Position numbers and translations under genes: made by a program. The notes below the pieces were generated by a model. The model was not told where the DNA came from and did not search any database. It saw nothing but the letters and a program-made list of their open reading frames with translations. Shown here piece after piece: positions 47,376-57,250 of a stretch of DNA of 64,000 bases. Source of the stretch: Glaciecola sp964195425 (GTDB lineage Bacteria > Pseudomonadota > Gammaproteobacteria > Enterobacterales > Alteromonadaceae); assembly GCA_964195425.1 (NCBI GenBank), contig CAXMOM010000003.1, forward strand, positions 1 to 64,000. Reading direction: 5' to 3'. Each line of letters starts with the position of its first letter. The first letter of the stretch is position 1.

Positions 47376-47884
47376 AGCATCAAATTCTAATTAGCGTAGG
47401 CTCTAATATCGAAAAAGAGCGGAATACCGAACTTGGATTACAAGCTTTGCATGATAGTTTTGGCGAGCTTTTGCTCTCGACTGTCTTTGAGAGTGAATCA
47501 GTTGGGTTTGCCGGCAATAACTTTTTGAACTTAGTAGTGCTTGCGCACACTACTTTTTCCATAAAAGATGTTTGTGCGCGATTAAAAGCCATTGAAGATG
47601 AGCAAGGCAGAACACGCGATAAAAAGTTTGGAAACCGAACTTTAGATTTAGACCTGTTAACCTTCGATGATGTAATTTCAAGCTCGCCAATAGTGTTACC
47701 CCGAGATGAAATTGAGTACAACGCATTTGTACTAAAACCCATGGCAGAAATAATACCCGATCAAATTCACCCCTGTACACAAAAAACCTATGGGGTCTTA
47801 TGGCAAGAATTTTTGTCTCATAGCAAAAACAAACAACAACGATTGTGGCCATCTGGCTTTATATGGAGTGCGCAACAGCAATGA
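47372..47884 (+). CDS. folK: 2-amino-4-hydroxy-6-hydroxymethyldihydropteridine pyrophosphokinase
   Basis: This 170-residue HPPK has ISVGSNIEKERN at the start, EDEQGRTRDKKFGNRTLDLDLL with the conserved acidic pair and IVLPRDEIEYNAFVLKPM. It moves pyrophosphate from ATP to the product of FolB. It overlaps folB by four bases and uppP by four, so all three are translationally coupled. Confidence 0.94.
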   Translation: MKHQILISVGSNIEKERNTELGLQALHDSFGELLLSTVFESESVGFAGNNFLNLVVLAHTTFSIKDVCARLKAIEDEQGRTRDKKFGNRTLDLDLLTFDDVISSSPIVLPRDEIEYNAFVLKPMAEIIPDQIHPCTQKTYGVLWQEFLSHSKNKQQRLWPSGFIWSAQQQ

Positions 47885-48681
47885 CCATTTTTGAAATTAT
47901 TATTTTGGCAATTATTCAAGGGTTAACTGAATTCTTGCCTATCTCTAGTTCTGCTCACCTTATTTTACCGGCTGAAGTTCTGGGTTGGCGCAATCAAGGG
48001 CTTGCATTTGACGTGGCTGTTCATGTTGGCAGCTTGTTGGCTGTCATGATTTATTTTCGTGAAGATATTTGGCGCTTGGCCTTGGCATGGTTTGGGCATG
48101 GTTTTAGTAAAACACAAAGCACCGATTCACGCCTTGCGTGGTGGGTTATTATTGGCACCATTCCAGCCGGAATATTTGGCTTCTTAATGAAAGACTGGAT
48201 TGAGCTGAACGCGCGTTCAGCACTTGTTATTGCGATTACCACCATCGTGTTTGGCTTGTTACTATGGTACGCAGACGTAAAAGCGAAGCAAACAAAAACT
48301 ATCGACGACATTACTATGAAAGATACCTTGCTTATTGGTATCGCTCAAGCGCTTGCGGTAATTCCCGGAACTTCTCGTTCCGGTATAACTATGACGGCAG
48401 GCCTACTGCTAGGCTTAAACCGTGAAAGCGCTGCTCGATTTTCGTTTCTGCTGTCTATTCCTATTATCTTAGCTGCAGGCTTATTCGCCACCTTAGATTT
48501 ACTTGCAGTTAAAACGCAAGTTGATTGGACCGCGCTTATTTACGGGGCTGGTTTTTCGTTTGTTGCCGCCTATTTATGTATATACTTATTTTTAAGCTGG
48601 ATTTCAAAAATTGGTATGCTTCCTTTTGTGATATACCGATTAATTTTGGGCGTAGTTTTGTTGTACATTGTGTATAGCTAA
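47881..48681 (+). CDS. uppP: Undecaprenyl-diphosphatase
   Basis: The ATG at 47881 lies in the ATGA that ends folK. An open frame 12 codons longer (from 47845) is inside folK and unlikely. The 266-residue multi-pass protein has the BacA/UppP motifs QGLTEFLPISSSAHL and VIPGTSRSGITMTAGLLLG. It recycles undecaprenyl pyrophosphate for peptidoglycan synthesis and gives bacitracin tolerance. Confidence 0.95.
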   Translation: MTIFEIIILAIIQGLTEFLPISSSAHLILPAEVLGWRNQGLAFDVAVHVGSLLAVMIYFREDIWRLALAWFGHGFSKTQSTDSRLAWWVIIGTIPAGIFGFLMKDWIELNARSALVIAITTIVFGLLLWYADVKAKQTKTIDDITMKDTLLIGIAQALAVIPGTSRSGITMTAGLLLGLNRESAARFSFLLSIPIILAAGLFATLDLLAVKTQVDWTALIYGAGFSFVAAYLCIYLFLSWISKIGMLPFVIYRLILGVVLLYIVYS

Positions 48682-48792
48682 ATTGATTTTAATTAGGCGA
48701 GTAATTTCATTAACTAAATATTCTTATTTAATCTTGTATGTACCGTCAACGCTAGCACAGCGTGAATTTAACGCAGAATAAGGGGTAAAAAC

Positions 48793-49155
48793 ATGGCCAC
48801 AATCTTCACAAAAATTATTGAAAAACAAATCCCGGCCGATATTTTATTTGAAGATGAACGTGTGCTCGCTTTTCGTGATATTAATCCGCAAGCACCTATT
48901 CATTTTTTAGTTATTCCAAAGAAACCTATCGCTACAACCAATGATATTGGCGAAGAAGATGAAGCTGTTGTTGGTTACATGCACCGTATTGCAGCAAAAA
49001 TAGCGAATGACCTTGGGGTAGCGCAGGAAGGATTTAGAACCGTTATGAATTGTAATGAGCATGGTGGGCAAACTGTTTACCATATTCATTTACATGTGTT
49101 AGCCGGCAAACCATTAGGGTGGCCGCCCTACACAGACAGTCTAAAACTTGAATAA
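48793..49155 (+). CDS. HIT family nucleotide-binding protein (HinT-like)
   Basis: This 120-residue protein has the histidine triad in YHIHLHVLAGKPLGWPP, plus FRDINPQAPIHFLVIP. HinT-type proteins hydrolyse nucleoside phosphoramidates such as adenosine 5'-phosphoramidate. It stands alone, with AAGGGG a few bases before the ATG. Confidence 0.93.
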   Translation: MATIFTKIIEKQIPADILFEDERVLAFRDINPQAPIHFLVIPKKPIATTNDIGEEDEAVVGYMHRIAAKIANDLGVAQEGFRTVMNCNEHGGQTVYHIHLHVLAGKPLGWPPYTDSLKLE

Positions 49156-49274
49156 AGCAGTAATTAAGCGTTATCAATCGCATGTAGGTTGGTGAAAATA
49201 TATATTGGAATGCTAAGTATATTAGCCGCTCATGGAAGGGCGTTTGTCTGACTCAGAAAAATAAGGCTGAACAC

Positions 49275-50108
49275 ATGTCAACTCAAAATGCACTCTCCAC
49301 TATATTAGTCGAGAAAATAAATAATGATACATTGGTTCTCCCGACGCTGCCAGCCATTGCATTAAAAGTAAGAAAAGCCGCTGACGATCCAAACATTAAC
49401 TTAAACGACATGTCTGATGTTATTGGTCAAGATCCGTCGCTAAGTGCACGTATGGTAAAAATAGCGAATAGTGCTTATTTAGGACGTATGATAAAAGTTA
49501 CCTCAACCACCCAGGCGGTGACTAGAATAGGCTTATTTCAAGTGAAAAACATTGCTACTGCGTTAGCAATGGAACAGCTTTTCGTATCTAAAAATACAGT
49601 GGTAAAAACATATATGGCTGAAAAATGGTCGTCTACTGTAGACATGGTAGGTAATGCAATGGCTGCTATGACACATTATAAAAACACTCATAAAGGTAAC
49701 TCCCTCAGTTTGGATACTATGACCCTATCCGGTTTAGTTGCGGATATAGGCGCGTTACCTGTTCTAACGGAAGCAGAGCGCCATGACAGCGTGTTTGCCA
49801 ATCCGACCTTCTTAGACGTGGCTATTGATAAGCTGTCAGGACGCATTGGTGCTAGCATTATGCGTGAATGGCAGTTTAATGAGATATTTATTGAAGTAGC
49901 TGAACATTGGCGTGACTTAGACTTTACAACGCCAGCAGTGAGTTATATTGATTTTGTGCGCGTGGGTGCAGCCCTAACGAATAATATTGACCACGCTGAA
50001 GACGTATTGAAGGCGGCGCAAGAGCGCGGCTTATTCACCGATATAGCGGAACTGAAAACGCCAGAATTTATGGCACTTAGAGATAACGCTAAAGCGATAT
50101 TTGCTTAA
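49275..50108 (+). CDS. HDOD domain protein
   Basis: This 277-residue protein is almost wholly an HDOD domain: LPTLPAIALKVRKAADD at about residue 20, GQDPSLSARMVKIANSAYL, TRIGLFQVKNIATAL. The His/Asp pair expected for phosphohydrolase activity is degenerate, as is normal in HDOD proteins, which act as signalling scaffolds linked to c-di-GMP or motility control. A terminator follows. Confidence 0.9.
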   Translation: MSTQNALSTILVEKINNDTLVLPTLPAIALKVRKAADDPNINLNDMSDVIGQDPSLSARMVKIANSAYLGRMIKVTSTTQAVTRIGLFQVKNIATALAMEQLFVSKNTVVKTYMAEKWSSTVDMVGNAMAAMTHYKNTHKGNSLSLDTMTLSGLVADIGALPVLTEAERHDSVFANPTFLDVAIDKLSGRIGASIMREWQFNEIFIEVAEHWRDLDFTTPAVSYIDFVRVGAALTNNIDHAEDVLKAAQERGLFTDIAELKTPEFMALRDNAKAIFA

Positions 50109-50142
50109 TACATATGCATTATAGATAATAATATGATGAATG

Positions 50143-50180
50143 AAAAAAGCCCAATTCCAGACAAGAAGTTGGGCTTTTTT
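50143..50180. terminator. Terminator after the HDOD gene
   Basis: AAAAAAGCCCAA (50143-50154) pairs with TTGGGCTTTTTT (50169-50180) around a 14-base loop. It is symmetric and can also protect against readthrough of the minus-strand remnants. Confidence 0.85.
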
Positions 50181-50257
50181 GTTGTTTTTTATTTGTCGCT
50201 ATCTTTAATATGAACCGTGAACCAAAATACTACTCGCTTACCGCCGTCATCTTATTT

Positions 50258-52655
50258 CTATACAATGCCTTCACGCATATAACGCATATCACGAATAACT
50301 GCCAAGCTAGCCAGTAGTTTGTCTGCGCCTGTGTGTGGAAGCCCAGCGCTGGATATCGCGCAGATTAACGACCCCACTACCAGATTTAAATGACCACCTT
50401 TGATGTGCATCTTCAACACCCTCGGCAACAACTGTCAAATTGAATTTATCGGCCAGTTGCATAATGGTCTCAACAATATCTTTATCGTCTTGATTTTGGC
50501 TTAGTTTGAGCACAAAGCTCTTGTCAATTTTAAAGGTGCTTACGGGGAAGCTTTTCAAATAGGCAAGAGATGAATAACCGGTGCCAAAATCGTCAATAGC
50601 GAGTTCGTAACCCTGCTTTTTATAGTCATTCAGGTGAGCAATCGCTTTTTCAGGGTCCTCAACTAAATCGCTTTCTGTGATTTCAAAACTGAGTGCTTTA
50701 GTAGGCAAATTCGCTTTATTAAGTAACGCCGCAATTTTGTCTAACAGATAAGGGTTAGTTACGTCTTTTGCCTATAAATTAATCGCAATGCATACCTCAA
50801 TTCCCTGCATGGCCAAATGCTGCGCATCTATTATAGCCCTTTCAATTACCCAATCAGTTACTTACGAAATAAGGCCCGCATTTTCGGCAATACCAATAAA
50901 TTCATCGGGCGGTACAAAGCCTAATTCTGGATCTATCCAGCGTATTAAGGCTTAAACAGCATTCACTTTTAGAGATTTAATATGTAACTTGGGTTGATAA
51001 TATAGAAGTAAATCAGCTGAATTTTCGCTTATGGCTGATTTTAAGCGGGTAATTATTTGTACTTTTCGTATGTATTTTTGTTCAAACACATCTTGGTAAT
51101 GTAGCATTAAAGAAGGCTGAAGTTGAGCCTCATCTAATACAATATTAGTGAGTTTGAACAATTGTTCAGCACTACTTGCTTGGCTCGGGCAATGAACCGT
51201 GCCTACTACCATTTTTAGGGGGATAGATACGCCTTGATGAATGACAGGCTGCTCAAGTAATTCCTTTATTTGACGCAGTTTAAAATCGCCAAGGGATTAG
51301 TTTTCTTCAGGCTTATTGATGTTTGGAACCCACAGAAACTCTCCACCAGATAATCGCGCAGATAAACCGCTTAACTGCTCAATTTTGCTGGCGATTTCAA
51401 TTAAACAAGCGTCTCCGTATTGATAACCAAAAACATCATTAATATCACGGAAACCCACAATATTAATGCCAACGGCATGAAAGCCCCTTCCTTGTAATGA
51501 TTGATTTTGTAAGGCTTCATCGATTAAATTTCCGGCATGGTAGCGCGTATATAACCCTGTTAAAGTGTCATGTTGTGCCTGCAGGATAATCTGCTTTTCG
51601 CGCTGGCGGATGCTACTTTGCATGTTGTTAAGTGCATCTGAAAGATGCATAAATTCTTTTGTGTCATTAATAGCCTTTATTTTTTGTTGATAATCGCCCG
51701 ATGATATACGCTGCGCCGCATCGGCCAATTGCCTTATAGGCTGCGCGAGTCGTTGCGAAAACAGAACCGCAATGATAGAGGTAATAACGATAGCGATAAA
51801 AATAATTAGTGAAATATTAGACGTCAGTTCTGAAAATTTCGAAATAAGTTTACTGAGACGCTGAGTCAGCACAACTTGAATATTTAAGTCTTTATTCTCA
51901 AAATACAGAAATTCTTGCGTGACTAAGATATCGCTTGAAAAAGCGATATGATGCCAGGACAGCTCCTCAACCTGAAGCGAGTTAAGCGCCTTGGTTTTGC
52001 TGATATTATTATTTTCTATATAAATAGGAACTTGCGGTGAATCGGTGCCTCGTACTAATAAACCAACTTGTATTTGTGTAGTGTTTTTTAGCTTTTTAAT
52101 AAAGTTAGGTGTTAACTCAAAACCGACAAGTGCAATGGCCATTGGCTTTGGTGCATCTATTCTTAAGAGTATTACCTTGTAAACTCTACTATCTACGATC
52201 ATGAAGGTCGACACACCACCTTGGGCTAAACTAGTATCAATTAGTTGTGAATATATTTTGATTGCTTCAAAAGCTTCGTTGTTAAACGATCGAGTTGGCT
52301 TTAAGGTACTCACAATAGTGTCACCTTCGAGCGAAAATATGGCCATTAAATCGGCACTAATTCTGTTGCCATGATTCGATAGTACACTGGTAATGGTACC
52401 GTTATCATTAGTTGCTACAGCTTGTTTAAAGCCAAAATCATCGGTAAGCACAGAGGCCGATGTAAACAGCAAATCTTCTTGATTTTCGAGGACTTCACCG
52501 AATACGTTTTGGGCTAATTCTATATCTTTTGCCAGTTTACTTTGGGCTTGTTGATAATTGACAAGCCATACATTCACTAAAATTGTTAAGCATGTTACTA
52601 CTACTAAGCCAATGACTAATCTAAAAATACTTTGATTTAATGAATGAGCTCGCAC
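50258..52655 (-). pseudogene. Membrane sensor GGDEF-EAL protein gene with four in-frame stop codons
   Basis: One phase from the ATG at 52655 to about 50310 encodes a signal anchor, a large periplasmic Cache-like sensor, a second membrane helix, HAMP (near RLAQPIRQLADAAQRIS) and a GGDEF domain with a degenerate site (LSGGEFLWV). It then meets a TAA at 51297-51299. The EAL domain continues in the same phase with further stops: TAA at 50952-50954 at the Glu of the EAL motif (NAV-stop-ALIRW), TAA at 50862-50864 (GLIS-stop-VTDW) and TAG at 50772-50774 (AINL-stop-AKDV). DDFGTGYSSL and AEGVE remain. The C-terminus is broken by indels, with the last bases read in another phase to 50258. Function as c-di-GMP enzyme is lost. 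Confidence 0.88.
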
Positions 52656-52656
52656 G

Positions 52657-52943
52657 TTAATTACTGCTCCTGAACCTAGAGGAAAAGCCGTAAGCTTGTT
52701 TTTTGGTTTTTAGAGACTGAAGGTCTTTTGCAAATGCTACGTCGAGTCGAATGCCTTGTTGCTTGAGGTGAGGACAAATTTGTTCTATTACTGCGGCATG
52801 TTGTGTGATCTGATGTGCTGGACATGGCTAGCAATAGCTACAACATTGACAAGCTTACCTTGACTGTTTACAACAGGTATTTCAATTGCAAATAAGGGGG
52901 TTGAAAGAGTAAGAATGAAAAAGCCGCAAAAAAGGCGCGTCAT
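52657..52943 (-). pseudogene. Frameshifted small secreted protein gene next to nspC
   Basis: From an ATG at 52943 a signal peptide (ending FA before IEIPV) and IPVVNSQGKLVNVVAIASHVQ are read, then a TAA at 52788-52790. In another phase the tail ITQHAAVIEQICPHLKQQG, followed by LDVAFAKDLQSLKTKK, runs to a TAA at 52657-52659. Together they give a protein of about 95 residues with one shift near 52815. The end overlaps the region of the next gene start (52655), so this and the GGDEF-EAL gene were one operon. The family is not recognised. Confidence 0.65.
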
Positions 52944-52996
52944 TGTATTTAAGAACATAAGACGTCATTTTAATGATCATATTAGGCATGAATCGG

Positions 52997-54142
52997 CTAA
53001 GAAAGTCTATTCCTGAAGTCATCATAAGTGAAGGTTTTAATGAGAGTGAATTCACCGTTGCTTTGCAATATACCAATAGCCGGATGTTCAACGCCATTGA
53101 AGAAACTTGTTTTTACCATTGTATAATGAAGCATGTCTTCAAAGATGATTCGGTCACCTGCTTTTAGCGGTTTATCAAAGCTATACTCATCAATAACATC
53201 CCCCGCGAGGCATGAATTACCGCCTAGTTTGTAGGTGTACGCTTTTTCATTGGCTAAGCCTGAATCATATACAGTCGGACGATAGGGCATTTCAAGTACA
53301 TCAGGCATATGGCCTGTTGCGGAAATATCTAATATGGCAATTTGTTGTTCATTCTCAACAATGTCTACCACTTCAGCTATTAAAGGGCCTGCTTGCCAAG
53401 CGACAGCTGAACCTGGCTCTAAAATAATACGTAGGTTTGGATATTTTGTTTTAAATGAAACAAGGGTGCTAATTAAATGCTCAATGTCATAATTTTCGCT
53501 AGTCATTAGGTGCCCACCACCTAAATTTAGCCATTTCAAAGTAGGTAGATACGCTCCAAACTTGTTTTCAATAGCTTGCAGTGTGCGCTGAGCTGAAAAT
53601 GAGTCGTTCTCACATAAATTATGGACATGAAAGCCCTCAATCCCAGATATATCTGCGTCTATTAGCTGCGAGGCGAGTATACCCAAACGTGAACCCGGTG
53701 CACAAGGGTCGTATAAGGGCGTGTCGGCCTCTTGGTTCTCAGGGTTAACACGAAGCCCGGGGGATACTTTTGATGACAGCACTTGTGCTTTGAACTGCTG
53801 CCACTGGTTAAGGCTGTTAAATGAGATATGCTCACATAAGTCAATCAGTTCATCCATATCTTGTTGTTTATAGGCCGGAGAATACGCGTGCACTTCTTTA
53901 CCCATTTCATATTTGGCAAGTTTAGCCTCCCACACTGAACTGGCCGTAGCACCCTGCAGATACTCGCGCACAATATCAAAGGTAGACCACATAGAGAAGC
54001 CCTTTAACGCTAAAATAATGTCAATGCCTGCGCGGGCTTGCACATCTTGCATGAGTACTAAGTTAGCGCGCAGTTTGTCTTCTTCACACACATAACAAGG
54101 GCTGGGAATGTGCTTGTTCGCGAATAAAGTGTTTCGGGTCAT
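52997..54142 (-). CDS. nspC: Carboxynorspermidine decarboxylase
   Basis: This 381-residue PLP enzyme of the fold III (alanine racemase-like) type has the cofactor Lys at residue 47 (ILALKGFSMW). Conserved features are SSVWEAKLA, GFHVHNLCEN, LNLGGGHLMT, LEPGSAVAWQAG and the active Cys/Asp region GNSCLAGDVI. It decarboxylates carboxynorspermidine to norspermidine, or carboxyspermidine to spermidine. The ATG overlaps the upstream gene by four bases. The downstream pseudogene starts 54 bases later. Confidence 0.93.
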   Translation of the reverse strand: MTRNTLFANKHIPSPCYVCEEDKLRANLVLMQDVQARAGIDIILALKGFSMWSTFDIVREYLQGATASSVWEAKLAKYEMGKEVHAYSPAYKQQDMDELIDLCEHISFNSLNQWQQFKAQVLSSKVSPGLRVNPENQEADTPLYDPCAPGSRLGILASQLIDADISGIEGFHVHNLCENDSFSAQRTLQAIENKFGAYLPTLKWLNLGGGHLMTSENYDIEHLISTLVSFKTKYPNLRIILEPGSAVAWQAGPLIAEVVDIVENEQQIAILDISATGHMPDVLEMPYRPTVYDSGLANEKAYTYKLGGNSCLAGDVIDEYSFDKPLKAGDRIIFEDMLHYTMVKTSFFNGVEHPAIGILQSNGEFTLIKTFTYDDFRNRLS

Positions 54143-55335
54143 TTAAATGGGCTCTCGCATTCCATTACGTGCCAAGGTAAGCCATGTTCTTTGAGCATAT
54201 CCATAAAGGGGTCTGGATCAAATTGTTCCATATTCCAAACGCCTGGTTTATGCCAAGTCTTATTTAACATTAAAGCTGCGCCAATCATGGCCGGCACACC
54301 AGTAGTATAAGATACCGCTTGCGCTCCTACTTCTTCAAAACAGGCTGCATGACTGCAATTGTTATATATAAAAATTGTTTTTTCTTTGCCGTCTTTTATG
54401 CCAGTTATATAAGTGCCTATGCAGGTTTGGCCAGTGTAGCCTTTTGCCAAAGAACCAGGGTTAGGTAATACTGCTTTTAGGAACTCTAAGGGTATTATTT
54501 GTTGGCCTTGAAAATCTATTGGCGCAATGCTGGTCATGCCAATGCCTTCTAATACTTTTAAATGATTTAAATAAGCATCGCCAAAGGTCATCCAAAACCG
54601 CGCTCGTTTTAGCGTAGGGAAGTGCTTAACAATAGATTCTAGTTCTTCATGGAACATTAAGTAAGACGCGCGCACACCAATGTTTTGGTAATCTAAATCT
54701 TCACGCACACTTAATGGTGCGGTTTCTTTCCATTCGCCGTTTTCAAAATAGCGACCCACTTGAGTGATCTCGCGAATATTGATTTCAGGATTGAAGTTAG
54801 TAGCAAAAGCTTGACCATGATCGCCACCGTTACAGTCGACAATATCAAGATAATGTATTTCATCAAAGTAATGTTTTGCGGCGTATGCTGTGTATACATT
54901 TGTCACGCCTGGATCAAACCCACTGCCAAGCAAAGCCATAATGCCCGCTTCTTTAAAGCGATCTTGATAAGCCCATTGCCATGAATATTCAAACTTGGCA
55001 ACATCTTTGGGCTCATAATTTGCGGTATCTAAATAATCAGTGCGGGTCGCTAAACAGGCATCCATTATGGGTAAATCTTGGTAAGGTAATGCCAAGTTTA
55101 CCACCAGGTCTGGTTGTATTTGCGTAATGAGCGCGGCTACTTCATCGGCGTTGTCTGCATCTACCGTAAATACAGCCTTGACGCGGTCAATCCCAACTTC
55201 TTGTCGTAAGGCTTCGCATTTAGATACTGTTCTGCTGGCTAAATAAATTTCATCAAATAACTGCGGTAAACGTGCACACTTTTTAACAGTGACAGAGGCA
55301 ACGCCGCCTGCGCCAATAATTAACACTTTCGACAT
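54139..55335 (-). CDS. Carboxynorspermidine synthase (saccharopine dehydrogenase family)
   Basis: This 398-residue NADPH-dependent enzyme has the Rossmann start VLIIGAGGVASVTVKK and the saccharopine-dehydrogenase fold (GSGFDPGVTNVYTAYA). It joins aspartate semialdehyde to diaminopropane or putrescine, forming carboxy(nor)spermidine for NspC. The four-base overlap with nspC confirms the pairing. No ddc/dat genes for diaminopropane synthesis are nearby. Confidence 0.92.
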   Translation of the reverse strand: MSKVLIIGAGGVASVTVKKCARLPQLFDEIYLASRTVSKCEALRQEVGIDRVKAVFTVDADNADEVAALITQIQPDLVVNLALPYQDLPIMDACLATRTDYLDTANYEPKDVAKFEYSWQWAYQDRFKEAGIMALLGSGFDPGVTNVYTAYAAKHYFDEIHYLDIVDCNGGDHGQAFATNFNPEINIREITQVGRYFENGEWKETAPLSVREDLDYQNIGVRASYLMFHEELESIVKHFPTLKRARFWMTFGDAYLNHLKVLEGIGMTSIAPIDFQGQQIIPLEFLKAVLPNPGSLAKGYTGQTCIGTYITGIKDGKEKTIFIYNNCSHAACFEEVGAQAVSYTTGVPAMIGAALMLNKTWHKPGVWNMEQFDPDPFMDMLKEHGLPWHVMECESPFK

Positions 55336-55456
55336 ACTAGAATTCCTTAGGAAAAAACAGATTTACGCTTTTGGTAAATAACTTTGGAAGATTGGGCTTT
55401 CAATCCTACTTTTCACAAGATCATACGATGTGAAGAGCATTGAGACAAGTATCGAT

Positions 55457-55882
55457 TTAGTCTGAAAAGTTGCAGGTGCAAGGATGACTAATTTTTATAC
55501 CCCCTTTAACGTGTTTATAAGGGTAAATAGAAACTGTATTGTGGCCTTGAGAATCGGTAATAGTAAATACTAAAGCTTCTGGTTCAGTGGCGTTTGGATG
55601 CGTAATTTCGGCAGCGTAAACGAGCACACTAGCTGAATCTGCCGTTAAAGTTTTGTGAGTCTCTATTTGCTCTTGAAGCGACTCAATCATATGTGGCTGT
55701 GCAAGTTGGTTTTTATGAGGAACAAATATACAATTAACATCGCTGTGGTTATTGTTATCAGTAACTAAAGCAAATGGATATAAGATCTCAGAACGCGTCA
55801 ACATAAACTCACAAAAATCTAAGGCTTTGCCTATCATGAGCGCATATGGCAGAGGCTGTTGCAAATTAAGGCGCGTTTTCAT
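55457..55882 (-). CDS. Hypothetical protein, 141 residues
   Basis: This small soluble protein has no signal peptide. Visible features are LPYALMIGKALDFCEFML, an internal acidic/Asn-rich loop (TDNNNHSD) and a C-terminal Cys pair (HPCTCNF). I do not recognise the family. It lies 120 bases upstream of the norspermidine genes on the same strand. It may be independent, as no ribosome-site overlap is seen. Confidence 0.6.
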   Translation of the reverse strand: MKTRLNLQQPLPYALMIGKALDFCEFMLTRSEILYPFALVTDNNNHSDVNCIFVPHKNQLAQPHMIESLQEQIETHKTLTADSASVLVYAAEITHPNATEPEALVFTITDSQGHNTVSIYPYKHVKGGIKISHPCTCNFSD

Positions 55883-56058
55883 TCCGTGTTGCCTGATTAG
55901 TTATATTAATAATATTTAACGGTAGCGTCTTACTAAAAGTTCAGTTTTCTTTTTTGCGATACGTTTGGGATTACTTTTAGCAAGATTGACGTTTTAGGAT
56001 ATTTTCATCTTTTGCGTAAAAAAAATGCATTAGTTTTTTCGGCAATTTTATTGCTCAT

Positions 56059-57030
56059 TTACATTCGTCGCGCGCCTTGCAAGCCGCCAGTATGTAAAAT
56101 AAGCACTTTACTGTTCGATGGAAAATAATCTCGCTCAATTAAGCTTTTAAGTGCATAAAAACATTTACCTGAATAAACCGGTTCAATTGCAAATGCATCA
56201 TCACTTGTTTGGTGTATGCAGTGTTGATTGACGTCATTTACAAATTGCCTTAATGCGTCGCTTGCCTTTGCGTAGCCACCGTGATGAAATTCATGAATAA
56301 TTTCCCACTGCTTAGTATCTTGGTTTGCGCCAAAATTACCAAGCAGACTTTCGACTAAGCCTTCTAAATAGCCTTCACCTTTTAATACGCCAATGCCTAC
56401 TAGCTTTACATGCGGTAATTCTTTACTTGAGAGCAAACCTGCTAGCGTACCGCCACTTGCAACAGGCAATATAATGTGGGTTATATCAGTCGTTTGTGAC
56501 GAAACTTCTGTCAAAATAGCCGCAACGCCGCTCATACACTCGGCATGGGAACCGCCCTCTGGAATGGAGTAATCTGCCTTTAACTGCCTTAATAGTGAAC
56601 GACAGTATTGGCTATCGGTTCTTTTTTTGTATTCTATTTTTGACACAAAATGGAATTGAGAACCCCACTGCTGCATGTCTAGCAAAGTGGGGGTGAGCTG
56701 CTTGCTGTAGTCACCACGGATAACGGCGGTAAACTTGATGTTAAGGACTGCGCATGCATAGCTTAAGGCGTGTAAATGATTAGAGAAACCGCCGCCGAAA
56801 CTCACTATATGCTTATAGTGATGTTGTTTAATTATGGCAAGTGAGGCGCACAGTTTGCGCCATTTATTGCCAGAAATAATAGGATGGATCAAATCATCGC
56901 GTTTACACAGTATTGTGATATTGTTTTTTGATAAAACCTTATTAATGTTGTCACCGCGAAACACTACGGAATCGTTAAATAAAGCGTTTAATTGCGTTAT
57001 GGGCGATGGTAACTGTATATCTAAATTCAT
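56059..57030 (-). CDS. PLP enzyme of the ACC deaminase / D-cysteine desulfhydrase family
   Basis: This 323-residue fold II PLP enzyme has the Lys-bearing GNKWRKL motif preceded by LIHPIISGN. SFGGGFSNHLHALSYA is the next conserved block and IILPVASGGTLAGLL the phosphate loop. Members deaminate 1-aminocyclopropane-1-carboxylate or split D-cysteine. The substrate is uncertain. Monocistronic and divergent from the next gene. Confidence 0.88.
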   Translation of the reverse strand: MNLDIQLPSPITQLNALFNDSVVFRGDNINKVLSKNNITILCKRDDLIHPIISGNKWRKLCASLAIIKQHHYKHIVSFGGGFSNHLHALSYACAVLNIKFTAVIRGDYSKQLTPTLLDMQQWGSQFHFVSKIEYKKRTDSQYCRSLLRQLKADYSIPEGGSHAECMSGVAAILTEVSSQTTDITHIILPVASGGTLAGLLSSKELPHVKLVGIGVLKGEGYLEGLVESLLGNFGANQDTKQWEIIHEFHHGGYAKASDALRQFVNDVNQHCIHQTSDDAFAIEPVYSGKCFYALKSLIERDYFPSNSKVLILHTGGLQGARRM

Positions 57031-57250
57031 TGTCTCTCTTTAAGTTGGTGCGTGAGGTAATCTGGCGACTGACACCTATCCTCATTGTTACCCTACAGCC
57101 TGTGCTTATAAAAGTGAATGATAATTCGCGTAAGTACGTAGATATACGTATAGTGTCGATTGACTCTTTTATTACACAAACTTAATAATCTAAAGCGCAG
57201 TAGTTTACGTTCTATACAATAATGATTTTCAACGTAGGGACATAATATAT

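Noticed and set aside
47845..47880. Upstream extension of the undecaprenyl-diphosphatase frame
   Set aside because: It lies inside folK and has no ribosome site; the ATGA overlap gives a better start.
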